Shown here: positions 8,259 through 17,586 of the stretch, in pieces
Numbering within the stretch: the stretch's first letter is position 1
How the letters are laid out: each line of letters begins with the position of its first letter
Source of the DNA: Psychrobacter sp. FME6
Lineage (GTDB): Bacteria; Pseudomonadota; Gammaproteobacteria; Pseudomonadales; Moraxellaceae
Direction: 5' to 3'
NCBI RefSeq assembly: GCF_014861365.1
Contig: NZ_RRYW01000020.1
Coordinates: 1 to 39,025 of the forward strand
Length of the DNA: 39,025 nucleotides
Notes under the pieces: model-generated
What the model was told of the DNA's origin: nothing
The model's database searches: none
What the model saw: only the letters and a program-made list of their open reading frames with translations
Translations under genes and position numbers: made by a program

Positions 8259-10946
8259 CTAGCCTGCAACCACGATGTTAACCAGTTTATTAGGAACGAC
8301 GATTTCTTTTTTGATGTCGCCAGTCAAGAATTTTGCCACACCATCAATCGCGCGCGCTTGCGCTTTTAGCTGTTCTGGATCGCTATTTGGTGCTACATCC
8401 ATTTTGCCACGCATTTTACCGTTGACCTGTACCACCATGGTGATCGTATCCTGTACGAGTGCGCTCTCGTCGACGACAGGGTAGTCTAGGGTGACCGTAT
8501 CAAGCCCTAACTGTTCAAGCAAATGCTCACCAACGTGCGGGGCATATACCGATAGCATAATAAGCAGGTCAATCAAAGCTTCATGTTGTACTTGTAGGTC
8601 TTGCTCATTGCTTGCTTTAAAATTACTCAGCTCGTTAGCCAGCTCCATTAGGCTAGAGACAGGCGTATTGAGTGCCAAACGGTCGCCTAAGTCTTTATCA
8701 ATTTTAGCGATGGTTTCATGGGTCTTACGGCGTAGTGCTTTTGCTTCTTTGCTTAAGCCGTCCGTATTTAATGCTTCATTATTGAGTGTCTCAAGGCTCA
8801 AGTTCGCTGTGGTTAGTGCTTGCTTGTGCTCAGTTGCCACACGCCAGACTTTTTTCACGAAGTTATATGGGCCTTTTAGCGCATCATCCGACCATTCTAG
8901 GGTTTGATCAGCAGGTGCGGTAAAGAGCGTATAAAGGCGAACGGTATCAGCGCCATACTTATCAATGGTTATCTGTGGATCAACGCCGTTGTTTTTTGAC
9001 TTGGACATTTTTTCAATTTTGCCAATGGTCACGGGCTGACCGTCTGATTTTAAGAGGGCCTTAATCGGCTGACCGCGCTCGTTGTAATCAATATCGATAT
9101 CTTCGGTAAAGTAGTAAGTCGTACTGCCGTCGGCATTGACGCGGTAGAAAGTGCCAGCAAGCACCATGCCTTGGGTCATCAAGTTGGCAAATGGCTCATC
9201 ACCTGATACCAAGTTTTCATCACGCATGAGTTTGTGAAAGAAGCGTGCATACAGTAGATGCATGACCGCGTGCTCGACACCGCCTACGTATTGATCGACA
9301 GGCAGCCATTTATTGGCAGCAGATTTGTTGACCATGTTTTGTGCATCGTTTGGACTGGCAAAACGGGCGTAGTACCAGCTTGACTCGACAAAGGTATCAA
9401 ACGTATCGGTTTCGCGCTCAGCTGGGTTACCACATTTTGGACAAGTCGTATTGACAAACTCTGGGATGTTTTTTAGAGGATTGCCGCGACCATCAGGGAC
9501 AACGTCAGTTGGTAGAACGACTGGTAGATTTTGCTCTTCGACAGGTACGGTGCCGCAATGCTCACAGTTGACCATCGGAATAGGGCAGCCCCAATAGCGC
9601 TGGCGAGAGACGCCCCAATCACGGAGACGGTATTGGATTTTTTTCTTCGCCAATTTTTGTGGTTCAAGTTTGGCCAGCATCGCTGTAAACGCTTGCTCAA
9701 AATCTAACCCGTCAAATTCGCCTGAATTGACCAAGGTATTGCGCTCGGTATAAGCATGGTTGCTTTCAATGTTATTGGCTTTGGCGTTCGCGTCTACCTC
9801 ATCAAAATAACCAGTGGGAATATCAATGACTTGCTTAATCGGTAAATTGTACTTGGTCGCAAACTCATAATCACGCTCATCGTGTGCAGGTACGGCCATC
9901 ACCGCGCCTGAACCATAACTCATCAGCACATAGTTGGCGACCCAAACTGGCACTTCTTCGCCCGTTAACGGATGGGTGACGGTAAGACCAGTATCCATAC
10001 CGATTTTTTCAGCTTTGGCGAGATCTGCTTCGGCGACTGAGCCTTTTTTACACAGCGCACAAAATTGAGCAATCACGTCGTCTTGTTCAGAAGCATATTG
10101 TGCTAGCGGGTGCTCTGCGGCAACGGCGACATAAGTAACGCCCATCAAGGTATCAGGGCGCGTCGTAAACACATCCAAGGTATTGCTTTCGCCAGCAATC
10201 TCATAAGGAAAATGCACTTCCATACCGGCACTACGACCAATCCAGTTACGCTGCATGGTGATGACTTCAGCCGGCCAATGGCCTTCTAGTTGATCCAAGT
10301 CGTCCAATAGCTCGTCGGCGTAATCGGTGATGTTAAAGTAATACATTGGGATGTCGCGTTTTTCAACCGCCGCGCCACTACGCCAGCCCTTACCATCGAT
10401 GACTTGCTCGTTTGCTAAAACAGTATTATCGACGGGATCCCAGTTGACCGTCGCCAGCTTTTTATAGACCAAGCCTTTTTTGTATAACTGTAAAAATAAC
10501 CACTGCTCCCACTGGTAATACTCAGGGCTACAAGTGGCAAACTCGCGTGACCAGTCAATTGATAAGCCGAGCAATTTTAGCTGTGCTCGCATGTTATCAA
10601 TATTTTCAAATGTCCATTTAGCAGGCGGCGTTTGATTGGCAATGGCGGCGTTTTCTGCGGGCAGGCCAAAACCATCCCAGCCCATTGGTTGCATGACCTC
10701 ATAGCCTTTTAAACGGTAATAACGGCTCAGGACATCAGAGATGGTATAGTTACGCACGTGACCCATGTGCAACTTGCCGCTAGGATACGGGAACATAGAC
10801 AGCATATAGCGGCTCGGTTTATCGCTTGGCTCATTATCAACTTCGAAACGCTTGTCAGTCGCCCATTTGGCTTGCTGCGTCGCTTCTATCGCTTGTGGGT
10901 TATAATGGTTGTTTTCTGCTTGGTCAGATGTCACAGTATTGCTCAT
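8259..10946 (-). CDS. leuS: Leucyl-tRNA synthetase
   Basis: This 895-residue class I synthetase charges tRNA-Leu with leucine. The HIGH-type motif is HMGH (60-63) after PYPSGKL, and the KMSKS motif is at 646-650. The CP1 editing domain is present (TRPDTLMGVTYVA, and VPAHDERDYEFA for removal of mischarged residues). A Cys pair NCEHCG and TCPKCG forms the zinc-ribbon region. The C-terminal tRNA-binding domain ends VNGKMRGKMDVAPN...KLVNIVVAG. It is first in the leuS-lptE-holA transcription unit, with lptE 73 bp downstream. The ribosome-binding site is weak. No T-box or leader hairpin is apparent in the 143-bp divergent upstream gap. Confidence 0.98.
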   Translation of the reverse strand: MSNTVTSDQAENNHYNPQAIEATQQAKWATDKRFEVDNEPSDKPSRYMLSMFPYPSGKLHMGHVRNYTISDVLSRYYRLKGYEVMQPMGWDGFGLPAENAAIANQTPPAKWTFENIDNMRAQLKLLGLSIDWSREFATCSPEYYQWEQWLFLQLYKKGLVYKKLATVNWDPVDNTVLANEQVIDGKGWRSGAAVEKRDIPMYYFNITDYADELLDDLDQLEGHWPAEVITMQRNWIGRSAGMEVHFPYEIAGESNTLDVFTTRPDTLMGVTYVAVAAEHPLAQYASEQDDVIAQFCALCKKGSVAEADLAKAEKIGMDTGLTVTHPLTGEEVPVWVANYVLMSYGSGAVMAVPAHDERDYEFATKYNLPIKQVIDIPTGYFDEVDANAKANNIESNHAYTERNTLVNSGEFDGLDFEQAFTAMLAKLEPQKLAKKKIQYRLRDWGVSRQRYWGCPIPMVNCEHCGTVPVEEQNLPVVLPTDVVPDGRGNPLKNIPEFVNTTCPKCGNPAERETDTFDTFVESSWYYARFASPNDAQNMVNKSAANKWLPVDQYVGGVEHAVMHLLYARFFHKLMRDENLVSGDEPFANLMTQGMVLAGTFYRVNADGSTTYYFTEDIDIDYNERGQPIKALLKSDGQPVTIGKIEKMSKSKNNGVDPQITIDKYGADTVRLYTLFTAPADQTLEWSDDALKGPYNFVKKVWRVATEHKQALTTANLSLETLNNEALNTDGLSKEAKALRRKTHETIAKIDKDLGDRLALNTPVSSLMELANELSNFKASNEQDLQVQHEALIDLLIMLSVYAPHVGEHLLEQLGLDTVTLDYPVVDESALVQDTITMVVQVNGKMRGKMDVAPNSDPEQLKAQARAIDGVAKFLTGDIKKEIVVPNKLVNIVVAG

Positions 10947-10980
10947 AGTTGGCTCGAGATTGAATATTTTAATAAGAAAT

Positions 10981-11010
10981 TAGATACGCTAGAATAGCGC
11001 AAATTGGCAA
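10981..11010 (-). promoter_or_regulatory. Candidate promoter of leuS
   Basis: On the minus strand TTGCCA (11005-11010) and TATCTA (10981-10986) are 18 bp apart, about 35 bp before the leuS ATG. It is a plausible but imperfect sigma70 match. Confidence 0.35.
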
Positions 11011-11089
11011 AAAATGCGATGGGGCAAGGTAATAATAGAGCAGTATTGAATAGTATATAAACACTTATAGACTTACAGTAAGGCTAGGC

Positions 11090-11707
11090 ATGCAAAAACT
11101 AAAAAAAGGGCAAGTGTTAAAATACCCCATTGATTTATATTTATCGAACAAACACATGCTGTCGATTTTGGCTTTAGGTTTGTTGATTTTTCCGCTGTAT
11201 TATTATGGGTTACCCATCGCAAAAGATGAAGGTTGGTTTTTCATTATAGTGATGTGGTTATCAATAATTTTGATAGCTGTTGCAGTATTTACGGTATTAT
11301 TTGCCTTTATTACTGGTAAGCCCGTTTTTCAAATTACGGATAAAGGGTTAACAATACTACAAGTCTTGCGCCGACCACAACAGAGATATTTGTTATGGCA
11401 GGATATTGAGTGTATAGGCATAGGTCGTCGAGTCATCAAGCGCCACGAAATTTGGCTGTTAGTGATTCAACCTAAACAAGGCAAAACCATACAATATCCC
11501 ATAAGGTCTATGAGGTATAAAGATGCCATCTTGAATGAATTGGAAATTGTCTATCTAGTGCAACTTGCCTCTGAAGGCCGTTCCGCTATACATTATGAGC
11601 CTATAGAAATGGAGAGAATGAAACTAATTACCCCAAAAGGGAAGTGGCTATTATTAGCCTTGGTTGTTCTTTGTATAGCTTTCTATCTGTTTTTTATTAT
11701 TAAGTAA
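11090..11707 (+). CDS. Unrecognised membrane protein with a PH-like central domain
   Basis: This 205-residue protein has two N-terminal membrane segments (about 24-42 and 49-72), a soluble middle part (about 75-175) and a final membrane segment (about 184-203). The middle part reads like a small beta-rich domain (FQITDKGLTILQV, LLWQDIECIGI, EIWLLVIQPKQGK). It recalls bacterial PH-like domain proteins of the STM3941 type, a resemblance from memory only. AAGG precedes the ATG by about 8 nt. It is divergent from leuS and 36 bp upstream of the ArsC/YffB-type gene, so the two may be cotranscribed. No function can be assigned. Confidence 0.75.
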   Translation: MQKLKKGQVLKYPIDLYLSNKHMLSILALGLLIFPLYYYGLPIAKDEGWFFIIVMWLSIILIAVAVFTVLFAFITGKPVFQITDKGLTILQVLRRPQQRYLLWQDIECIGIGRRVIKRHEIWLLVIQPKQGKTIQYPIRSMRYKDAILNELEIVYLVQLASEGRSAIHYEPIEMERMKLITPKGKWLLLALVVLCIAFYLFFIIK

Positions 11708-11743
11708 AAGTACGCTATAAATATAACTTCTTAAGGATTAACT

Positions 11744-12109
11744 ATGACCATCACCATTTACGGTATTAAATCATGCAGCACCATGAAAAAGGCATTTACT
11801 AAGCTTGATGAGCTAGGCGTCAGCTATGATTTTCATGACTATAAAAAGCAGGGTATTGATAAAGATAGTATTCAGCGCTGGGTAAACGAGTTAGGGATAG
11901 ATAAAGTCCTAAACAAGCGAGGCACTACATGGCGCAAGCTGACCGACGAGCAGAAGCAAGCGGCAGATGCCAGCGTAGATACTGCCATTGATTTACTTGT
12001 CGAAAATACCAGTATGATTAAGCGCCCTATTATTGAAGGTAGGTATCATGATAAGTCCGTCTTACTGTGCGGTTATGATGAAGCGCAGCTAGAGACCGTT
12101 TTTGGTTAA
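11744..12109 (+). CDS. ArsC/Spx-fold protein, YffB type
   Basis: This 121-residue thioredoxin-like protein opens TITIYGIKSCSTMKKAF, with the family's N-terminal Cys11. KRGTTWRKL follows in the middle and IKRPIIE near residue 90, the conserved cis-proline segment of ArsC-family reductases. The YffB subgroup lacks a proven arsenate-reductase role; glutathione-dependent thiol reduction has been proposed. No ars genes are nearby, so arsenate detoxification is not suggested. AAGG lies about 10 nt before the ATG. The gene ends at a strong bidirectional terminator shared with the convergent small membrane gene. Confidence 0.88.
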   Translation: MTITIYGIKSCSTMKKAFTKLDELGVSYDFHDYKKQGIDKDSIQRWVNELGIDKVLNKRGTTWRKLTDEQKQAADASVDTAIDLLVENTSMIKRPIIEGRYHDKSVLLCGYDEAQLETVFG

Positions 12110-12116
12110 AAAATAC

Positions 12117-12151
12117 GCCTGAGCTAATAATAAAATCTAAGCTCAGGCTTT
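12117..12151. terminator. Bidirectional terminator between convergent genes
   Basis: GCCTGAGCT (12117-12125) pairs perfectly with AGCTCAGGC (12140-12148). A short T tract follows on the plus strand, and a longer one (GTATTTTTT) follows on the minus strand. It ends the YffB-type gene, and its right arm and loop lie within the last codons of the minus-strand gene whose stop is at 12124-12126. Confidence 0.8.
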
Positions 12152-12360
12152 ATCGCACCAACGATAAACCAAATCACGCTAAAGCACCAAATAATGAGTA
12201 CATAAAGACGAATTTGCTCCGCTGTCCAATCGAGCGCAAACCATTCAATCATAAAGAACGACTTCCAGCCCTCTATCCAGCGCGCGCCGCCATAGCCAAT
12301 AATCCACCAGCAATATAAGCTCTCTAAAATAAACAGCAGGCACCACAGCCATAGTGGCAT
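12124..12360 (-). CDS. Small membrane protein downstream of argB, unknown function
   Basis: The 78 residues are very rich in Trp and aromatic residues, with two membrane segments (about 3-21 and 50-69) separated by a Trp/Phe-rich loop. I do not recognise a family. It begins only 18 bp after the argB stop codon, on the same strand and with GAGG/GGAG-like bases upstream, so it is probably the last gene of the dut-algC-argB group. Its stop codon lies inside the shared terminator hairpin. Its coding status is supported by position and typical membrane-protein composition, not by a known homolog. Confidence 0.62.
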   Translation of the reverse strand: MPLWLWCLLFILESLYCWWIIGYGGARWIEGWKSFFMIEWFALDWTAEQIRLYVLIIWCFSVIWFIVGAIKPELRFYY

Positions 12361-12378
12361 GATTGACTCCTCAGAAAC

Positions 12379-13299
<921 letters not shown>

Positions 13300-13380
13300 C
13301 TAAAATAAGGTTTTTAATGGTTGGTTATCTACTAAATGATTAATTAATTAATAGCTTCTTTTATTCTTTGTTAGCAACAG

Positions 13381-15180
13381 CTACTCAGGAACAATGGTCA
13401 TAATCTGCGCTGCTAATGTCGCATCAAATGGGCGACATAGAATGGCGAATCTTGTTTGAATATCTCTCAAGTCCTCTAGACTATCGCCAGCAAATCGGGC
13501 CGTTAGGTTGTGACTGGTATTTGACTGCCGCAATACCCCAAAGCCGTGGGCAAAATCCAAACGCACACCATCGATACAGCTAAGTTTGGTGCCGATAGGC
13601 AATAAATCTTGCGCTTGTTCTAAGGTTATAGAATGTTTTTTTGTAGAACAATTACACAGCGACGACGCACAGGCAGTGCTGGTTTGTGAGTCGGATTGAG
13701 TAGGGGGTACGGACGTCGCATTTATTAAGTGCTGTAAATACTGACAGAATCTCGCCAGCTTCTCGATGATTGAACAGTCATTTACAAGCGTCTCTGGAAG
13801 CGGTAAATAATGATCAGCTGTACTGACGATGACTGGCAAACTATGAATAATCTTGGCTAGGTTTGTCTTAATATTAAGACTACTCATAGGATGTGCTAAC
13901 CAGTGTAGCAGTCTTAGTGCCGCATACATGGCGTCATCATAAAGAATAAAGCGATTATCATTAAAGATAAAATGACCAGATAACTCACCAGCAAATATGA
14001 TTTGATTATTTGATTGTTGTAAACGTCGACGTATTAGACTGCTACCCGTTTGACTCATCACCGCTGTCGCGCCAAGCTCGGCGATTAATTTTGGTAAATG
14101 GTGACAGCATTTAATATCAAACAATACCTGAGTATCTGATAATGAGGTGGTTAAAGACTGAGGGCGATCCTTTACGGCGACGCTTGCCAACAGATAAAGC
14201 AGGTGATCGGGCGTAACCACTTTGCCATTATTATCGACAACCATCAGCCTGTCGCCATCACCATCGAAGGCGATGCCTATGTCTGCTTGATGATCAAGTA
14301 CACTCTGCTGTAATTGTTTAAGACGAAGCGGTTCAGTAGGGTCGGGATTACCAGAGGGGAAATGTCCATCAGGGGTATCGTGGAGCATGATAACTTGTTG
14401 GCAAAAATGTGCAAATAAAGGCTGGGCGATATGACTGGTCGCCCCGTGCATACAGTCGATAACAACTGTTAAATCAAGTTTGGATAATAGTTGTTGGCTG
14501 TCTTTTGAGTTCTGATAGGGATGTTGGTGTGGGTTATCGTGCTGATAGAGCTGCCCAAATACTTGCACAATGGCATCCGTATAAGCACTGCTTACTTGCT
14601 CGGTAGGTAAGTTAATCGGCTTATTACTAATGGGTGCGTCAAAGGTTTTTGACGGATTTTTTTGCACATTACGGATAGCCAGTTTTTGATACAATGTTTG
14701 AATGTCTTCGCTACTAGGAGAGGCGTGATTGACCAACCATTTAACCCCTAAAATATCTTTAGCGGAATGGCTGGCGGTTACGATAATGCCATGGCCTTGA
14801 TAGTGCTCGGCCCAAAAAACCATCATGGGAGTGGTAATTAACCCCAATTGGATAATTTGTAAGCCCTGCCGAGTCAAGATATTAGCAAGAGTGTGGGCAA
14901 TATTATCACTACCGCAGCGCACATCATAACCAATCACAACGGTGTTCTGTTTGATATGACTATTTTGCTTAATGCTTTTATTTGGCTGGTTAATTATTGC
15001 AAGGTTATCTGCTGACTCGTCGTTTTTATTATGATAGCCGTGAGAAAGATAGTCTTGCACATCATAAAGGTGAGCAAACGCCCGCCCCAATGCTTGAGTA
15101 AAGTCAGCGGTGAAATGCTGGCGCGAACCACGAATATCATAAGCACGAAATAAGGATTGCTGCGCAGCAAAAGACGGCAT
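13381..15180 (-). CDS. algC: Phosphomannomutase/phosphoglucomutase (AlgC-like)
   Basis: This 599-residue alpha-D-phosphohexomutase is longer than Pseudomonas AlgC (463). Domains are seen by the active-site loop TASHS (135-139, catalytic Ser137), the metal loop DGDGDR (306-311), the sugar-specificity loop GELSGHF (398-404) and the phosphate-binding loop RQSNT (551-555). The enzyme interconverts 1- and 6-phosphates of mannose and glucose for LPS and other polysaccharides. The usual TxSHNP is changed to TASHSA here. Extra length comes from polar inserts at about 45-80, 215-232 and 490-515. AAGGAG precedes the ATG by about 9 nt. It lies between dut and argB, an order known from Pseudomonas. Confidence 0.88.
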   Translation of the reverse strand: MPSFAAQQSLFRAYDIRGSRQHFTADFTQALGRAFAHLYDVQDYLSHGYHNKNDESADNLAIINQPNKSIKQNSHIKQNTVVIGYDVRCGSDNIAHTLANILTRQGLQIIQLGLITTPMMVFWAEHYQGHGIIVTASHSAKDILGVKWLVNHASPSSEDIQTLYQKLAIRNVQKNPSKTFDAPISNKPINLPTEQVSSAYTDAIVQVFGQLYQHDNPHQHPYQNSKDSQQLLSKLDLTVVIDCMHGATSHIAQPLFAHFCQQVIMLHDTPDGHFPSGNPDPTEPLRLKQLQQSVLDHQADIGIAFDGDGDRLMVVDNNGKVVTPDHLLYLLASVAVKDRPQSLTTSLSDTQVLFDIKCCHHLPKLIAELGATAVMSQTGSSLIRRRLQQSNNQIIFAGELSGHFIFNDNRFILYDDAMYAALRLLHWLAHPMSSLNIKTNLAKIIHSLPVIVSTADHYLPLPETLVNDCSIIEKLARFCQYLQHLINATSVPPTQSDSQTSTACASSLCNCSTKKHSITLEQAQDLLPIGTKLSCIDGVRLDFAHGFGVLRQSNTSHNLTARFAGDSLEDLRDIQTRFAILCRPFDATLAAQIMTIVPE

Positions 15181-15240
15181 CGCTTACTCTCCTTATTGTC
15201 GTAATTGATATGGTTGTCGTTAATAAAAGCCAATGGCTGA

Positions 15241-15402
15241 TGATAGTCAGTTCAAAATAAAAGCGATACGATTATAGTAGAGTAACTAGTAACGTGCTAT
15301 TGCTATAATTTTTTCTTGCTTGCTGTTCGCAGGTGTGACAGAGGCGGCAAAAAAATTTATAGCCAATAGCACTGTATCGTTTTTAAAATGAATCTACTAT
15401 AT
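15241..15402. repeat. Palindromic interspersed repeat, copy A
   Basis: This is a non-coding 162-bp element between dut and algC. Weak terminal inverted repeats (TGATAGTCAGTTC against GAATCTACTATAT) enclose a long hairpin. Left arm 15294-15314 starts GTGCTATTGCTATAA; right arm 15349-15372 ends TTATAGCCAATAGCAC. The 34-nt loop begins CTTGCTTGCTGT and ends GACAGAGGCGGC. It is homologous to copy B (36904-37050) and to a fragment at 17501-17543. The remainder of 15181-15440 shows no gene. Confidence 0.8.
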
Positions 15403-15440
15403 GATTATTTATACAGTTTATAGCGACTGAAAATCAGTGG

Positions 15441-15905
15441 CTATTGACGACCCGAATGTCCAAAACCACCGGCACCGCGTGCGCTGGTATCACTAAACTC
15501 TGTCACCACTTCAAACTCAGGGCGGGCAACGGGTACGACCACATATTGTGCCATGCGCTCTGCTGGATTCAATACAAAATCTTCATTGCTACGGTTCCAA
15601 ATACTGACCATCAGCTCGCCTTGATAGTCGGCGTCAATCAGCCCAACTAAGTTGCCCAAAACGATACCGTGCTTATGACCAAGACCTGAGCGCGGTAAAA
15701 TCATCCCCGCATAATTGGGATCTTGAATATAAACGGCAAGACCAGTGCCAATTAAATGCGTTGCACCTGCTTTAATAGTCAAAGGCTCATCAATACAAGC
15801 ACGCAAATCAATACCAGCGCTGCCATCGGTGGCACGCGTGGGTAGAGAAAACGCTTTATCTTCAGTAATTTTAGGGTTTAACACTTTAACTTGTACAGCT
15901 TGCAT
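15441..15905 (-). CDS. dut: dUTP diphosphatase (dUTPase)
   Basis: This 154-residue trimeric dUTPase hydrolyses dUTP to dUMP and pyrophosphate, keeping uracil out of DNA and supplying dTMP synthesis. All five motifs are present: AGIDLRA (30-36), [10 protein letters not shown] (71-80), [11 protein letters not shown] (88-98), RMAQ (117-120) and the P-loop-like [10 protein letters not shown] (143-152). The length is normal. The ribosome-binding site is weak (AAGTGAG). It is upstream of the algC-like gene on the same strand, but 260 bp holding a palindromic repeat lie between them, so cotranscription is uncertain. Confidence 0.97.
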   Translation of the reverse strand: MQAVQVKVLNPKITEDKAFSLPTRATDGSAGIDLRACIDEPLTIKAGATHLIGTGLAVYIQDPNYAGMILPRSGLGHKHGIVLGNLVGLIDADYQGELMVSIWNRSNEDFVLNPAERMAQYVVVPVARPEFEVVTEFSDTSARGAGGFGHSGRQ

Positions 15906-15962
15906 AACGCACTCACTTAACGATTGGAAGGTTTTATAAATCGAATTTCTAATAGGTAATTT

Positions 15963-16010
15963 ATTGCTAATTCTATTGCTAATTCTATTGCTAGTCTTAT
16001 GGCTAACATT
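15963..16010. repeat. 12-bp tandem repeat, four units
   Basis: ATTGCTAATTCT occurs twice perfectly (15963-15974, 15975-15986), then as ATTGCTAGTCTT and ATGGCTAACATT. The array fills the gap between the mgtE stop codon and dut and ends 9 bp before mgtE's stop. Confidence 0.85.
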
Positions 16011-16018
16011 GGTACGCT

Positions 16019-17422
16019 CTAGAGTATCAGCACACTGGCGAGGCCCAAGAATGACATAAAGCCGACAATATCCGTTACCGTCGTTAGGATAACGGAGGCG
16101 GATAGGGCAGGGTCGATGTTCATGCGTTTTAGCATCAGCGGTATACTAATTCCCGAGACGTTGGCGGCAGTCATATTAATGGCAATCGCCAAACCAATAA
16201 CTGTACTAATTTTAATATCATGAAACCACAATTGGGCAATAAACGCCATGATTATCGCCCATATGATACCGTTTATCGCCCCGACCCACAGCTCTTTATT
16301 TAATAACCATAAGCGGTTAGAGCCACCAATTTGACCCATCGCCATACCGCGGATGACGACGGTCAGTGTCTGCGAGCCGGCGATACCGCCCATACTGGCA
16401 ACCACTGGCATGAGTATCGCTAAGGCCACTACTTTTGCTAACACTGCCTCAAACTGACCAATCACAGCCGCCGCTAACAGAGCTGTACATAAATTAATAC
16501 CGAGCCAAATACTACGACTTTTGGCACTGGTCAAGATGGGTGCAAAAAGCTCTTCATCTTGGCTGACACCAGCGAGGTTTTTCATGGTGCTATCGACATC
16601 GTCTTGGATAATTTCCATGATGTCCTCACCATTTAATTGACCGACCAACTCTCCATGGCTATTAATCACTGGTGCAAAACGGATGTCTTCTGAGCGGAAA
16701 ATCGCCGCGGCATCTTGAATATCTAAGCGGTCATTAATAGTGATGGCGGTATGAATCAATTCTGAGACTAAGGTGTTTTGGTCGTGTTTAATCAAATCAA
16801 CCAAACTCAACAGGCCAAGTAGCTGCTGGCTTTGATCGACGACCAACAGCTCTTGGCTCTCATTATCGAGTAACTCATCATTCTCTCGTAGCCAATGCTG
16901 TACTTCTGTAAGCGTGATGTTGTCTCTGATTTGAATAAGATCAGGATCCATATAGCGACCAACTTCCAAGTCGGCATAGGTATCAAGCTTATTGACCTGA
17001 ATCCGAATATCTTCGTCCAAGGTTGCCATTACCGAGGTACGCACGCTGTCAGTAACGGTATCTAAAATCTCAGAGATGTCTTGCGCATCAAGGTCTTGGG
17101 TAAAAAGCGATATCTCTTTAGATGAGATATTTTCCATCAGTGGCTGGCGGGTATCAAATTCTAGCTCAGCAAGCACTTCACCTTTAATTTTTTCTGGTAC
17201 TTGTGCCCAAATTAATAAACGATTTTGGGTGGGGAATGACTCTAATAAGTTGGCAATCTCATATTCTGACTGTTTTTCTAAAAACTCAGTAATGGCTTTA
17301 TAGGCTTTATCAGCGACCAATTGTTGCAAGTAAAGCAGCTTATACTCAGCACTAAATTCAGCTGGATTATAGTCTCCTTGCCGTGTCAACGAGCGTTCTG
17401 GGTTTGGCGTAGGAGTGGACAT
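16019..17422 (-). CDS. mgtE: Magnesium transporter MgtE
   Basis: This 467-residue protein has the MgtE plan. An N-terminal helical MgtE_N domain (about 30-150) is followed by two CBS domains (about 155-280), which sense cytosolic Mg2+ and gate the channel. A linker helix and five membrane segments (about 305-467) follow. The transmembrane part holds the characteristic [15 protein letters not shown] and [11 protein letters not shown] with the Asp that binds Mg2+ in the pore of characterised homologs. It mediates Mg2+ uptake. It lies on the same strand as rep, 164 bp downstream, with a repeat fragment between them. No Mg2+ riboswitch is seen upstream. Confidence 0.94.
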   Translation of the reverse strand: MSTPTPNPERSLTRQGDYNPAEFSAEYKLLYLQQLVADKAYKAITEFLEKQSEYEIANLLESFPTQNRLLIWAQVPEKIKGEVLAELEFDTRQPLMENISSKEISLFTQDLDAQDISEILDTVTDSVRTSVMATLDEDIRIQVNKLDTYADLEVGRYMDPDLIQIRDNITLTEVQHWLRENDELLDNESQELLVVDQSQQLLGLLSLVDLIKHDQNTLVSELIHTAITINDRLDIQDAAAIFRSEDIRFAPVINSHGELVGQLNGEDIMEIIQDDVDSTMKNLAGVSQDEELFAPILTSAKSRSIWLGINLCTALLAAAVIGQFEAVLAKVVALAILMPVVASMGGIAGSQTLTVVIRGMAMGQIGGSNRLWLLNKELWVGAINGIIWAIIMAFIAQLWFHDIKISTVIGLAIAINMTAANVSGISIPLMLKRMNIDPALSASVILTTVTDIVGFMSFLGLASVLIL

Positions 17423-17500
17423 CAGTGTTCCAAGTTTTTTTAACAGTTAAATAGCAGTAATGACTAGAGACTGCAAAACTTATGTTTTAAACCAAAGTAT

Positions 17501-17543
17501 TCCAGTCCCGCTGTATCGTTTTTATACTAAACTCACTATATAT
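17501..17543. repeat. Fragment (copy C) of the palindromic interspersed repeat
   Basis: CGCTGTATCGTTTTTA followed by a CTCACTATA-type end matches the right end of copy A (CACTGTATCGTTTTTA ... CTACTATA). Only this ~43-bp right end is present; the hairpin is absent. Confidence 0.6.
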
Positions 17544-17569
17544 GCTGTAACTTCATATGCTGTAACTTC
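17540..17569. repeat. 15-bp perfect tandem duplication
   Basis: ATATGCTGTAACTTC occurs twice head to tail (17540-17554, 17555-17569) in the rep-mgtE gap, starting at the end of the repeat fragment. Confidence 0.9.
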
Positions 17570-17586
17570 AAGCATGGATGCTAAAA

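Noticed and set aside
8491..8907. 138-codon plus-strand open frame opposite leuS
   Set aside because: Antisense shadow of a conserved synthetase; its Ser/Cys-rich composition is typical of such shadows.
11744..12109. Arsenate resistance gene
   Set aside because: The protein has the ArsC fold but YffB-type features, and no arsenic genes lie nearby.
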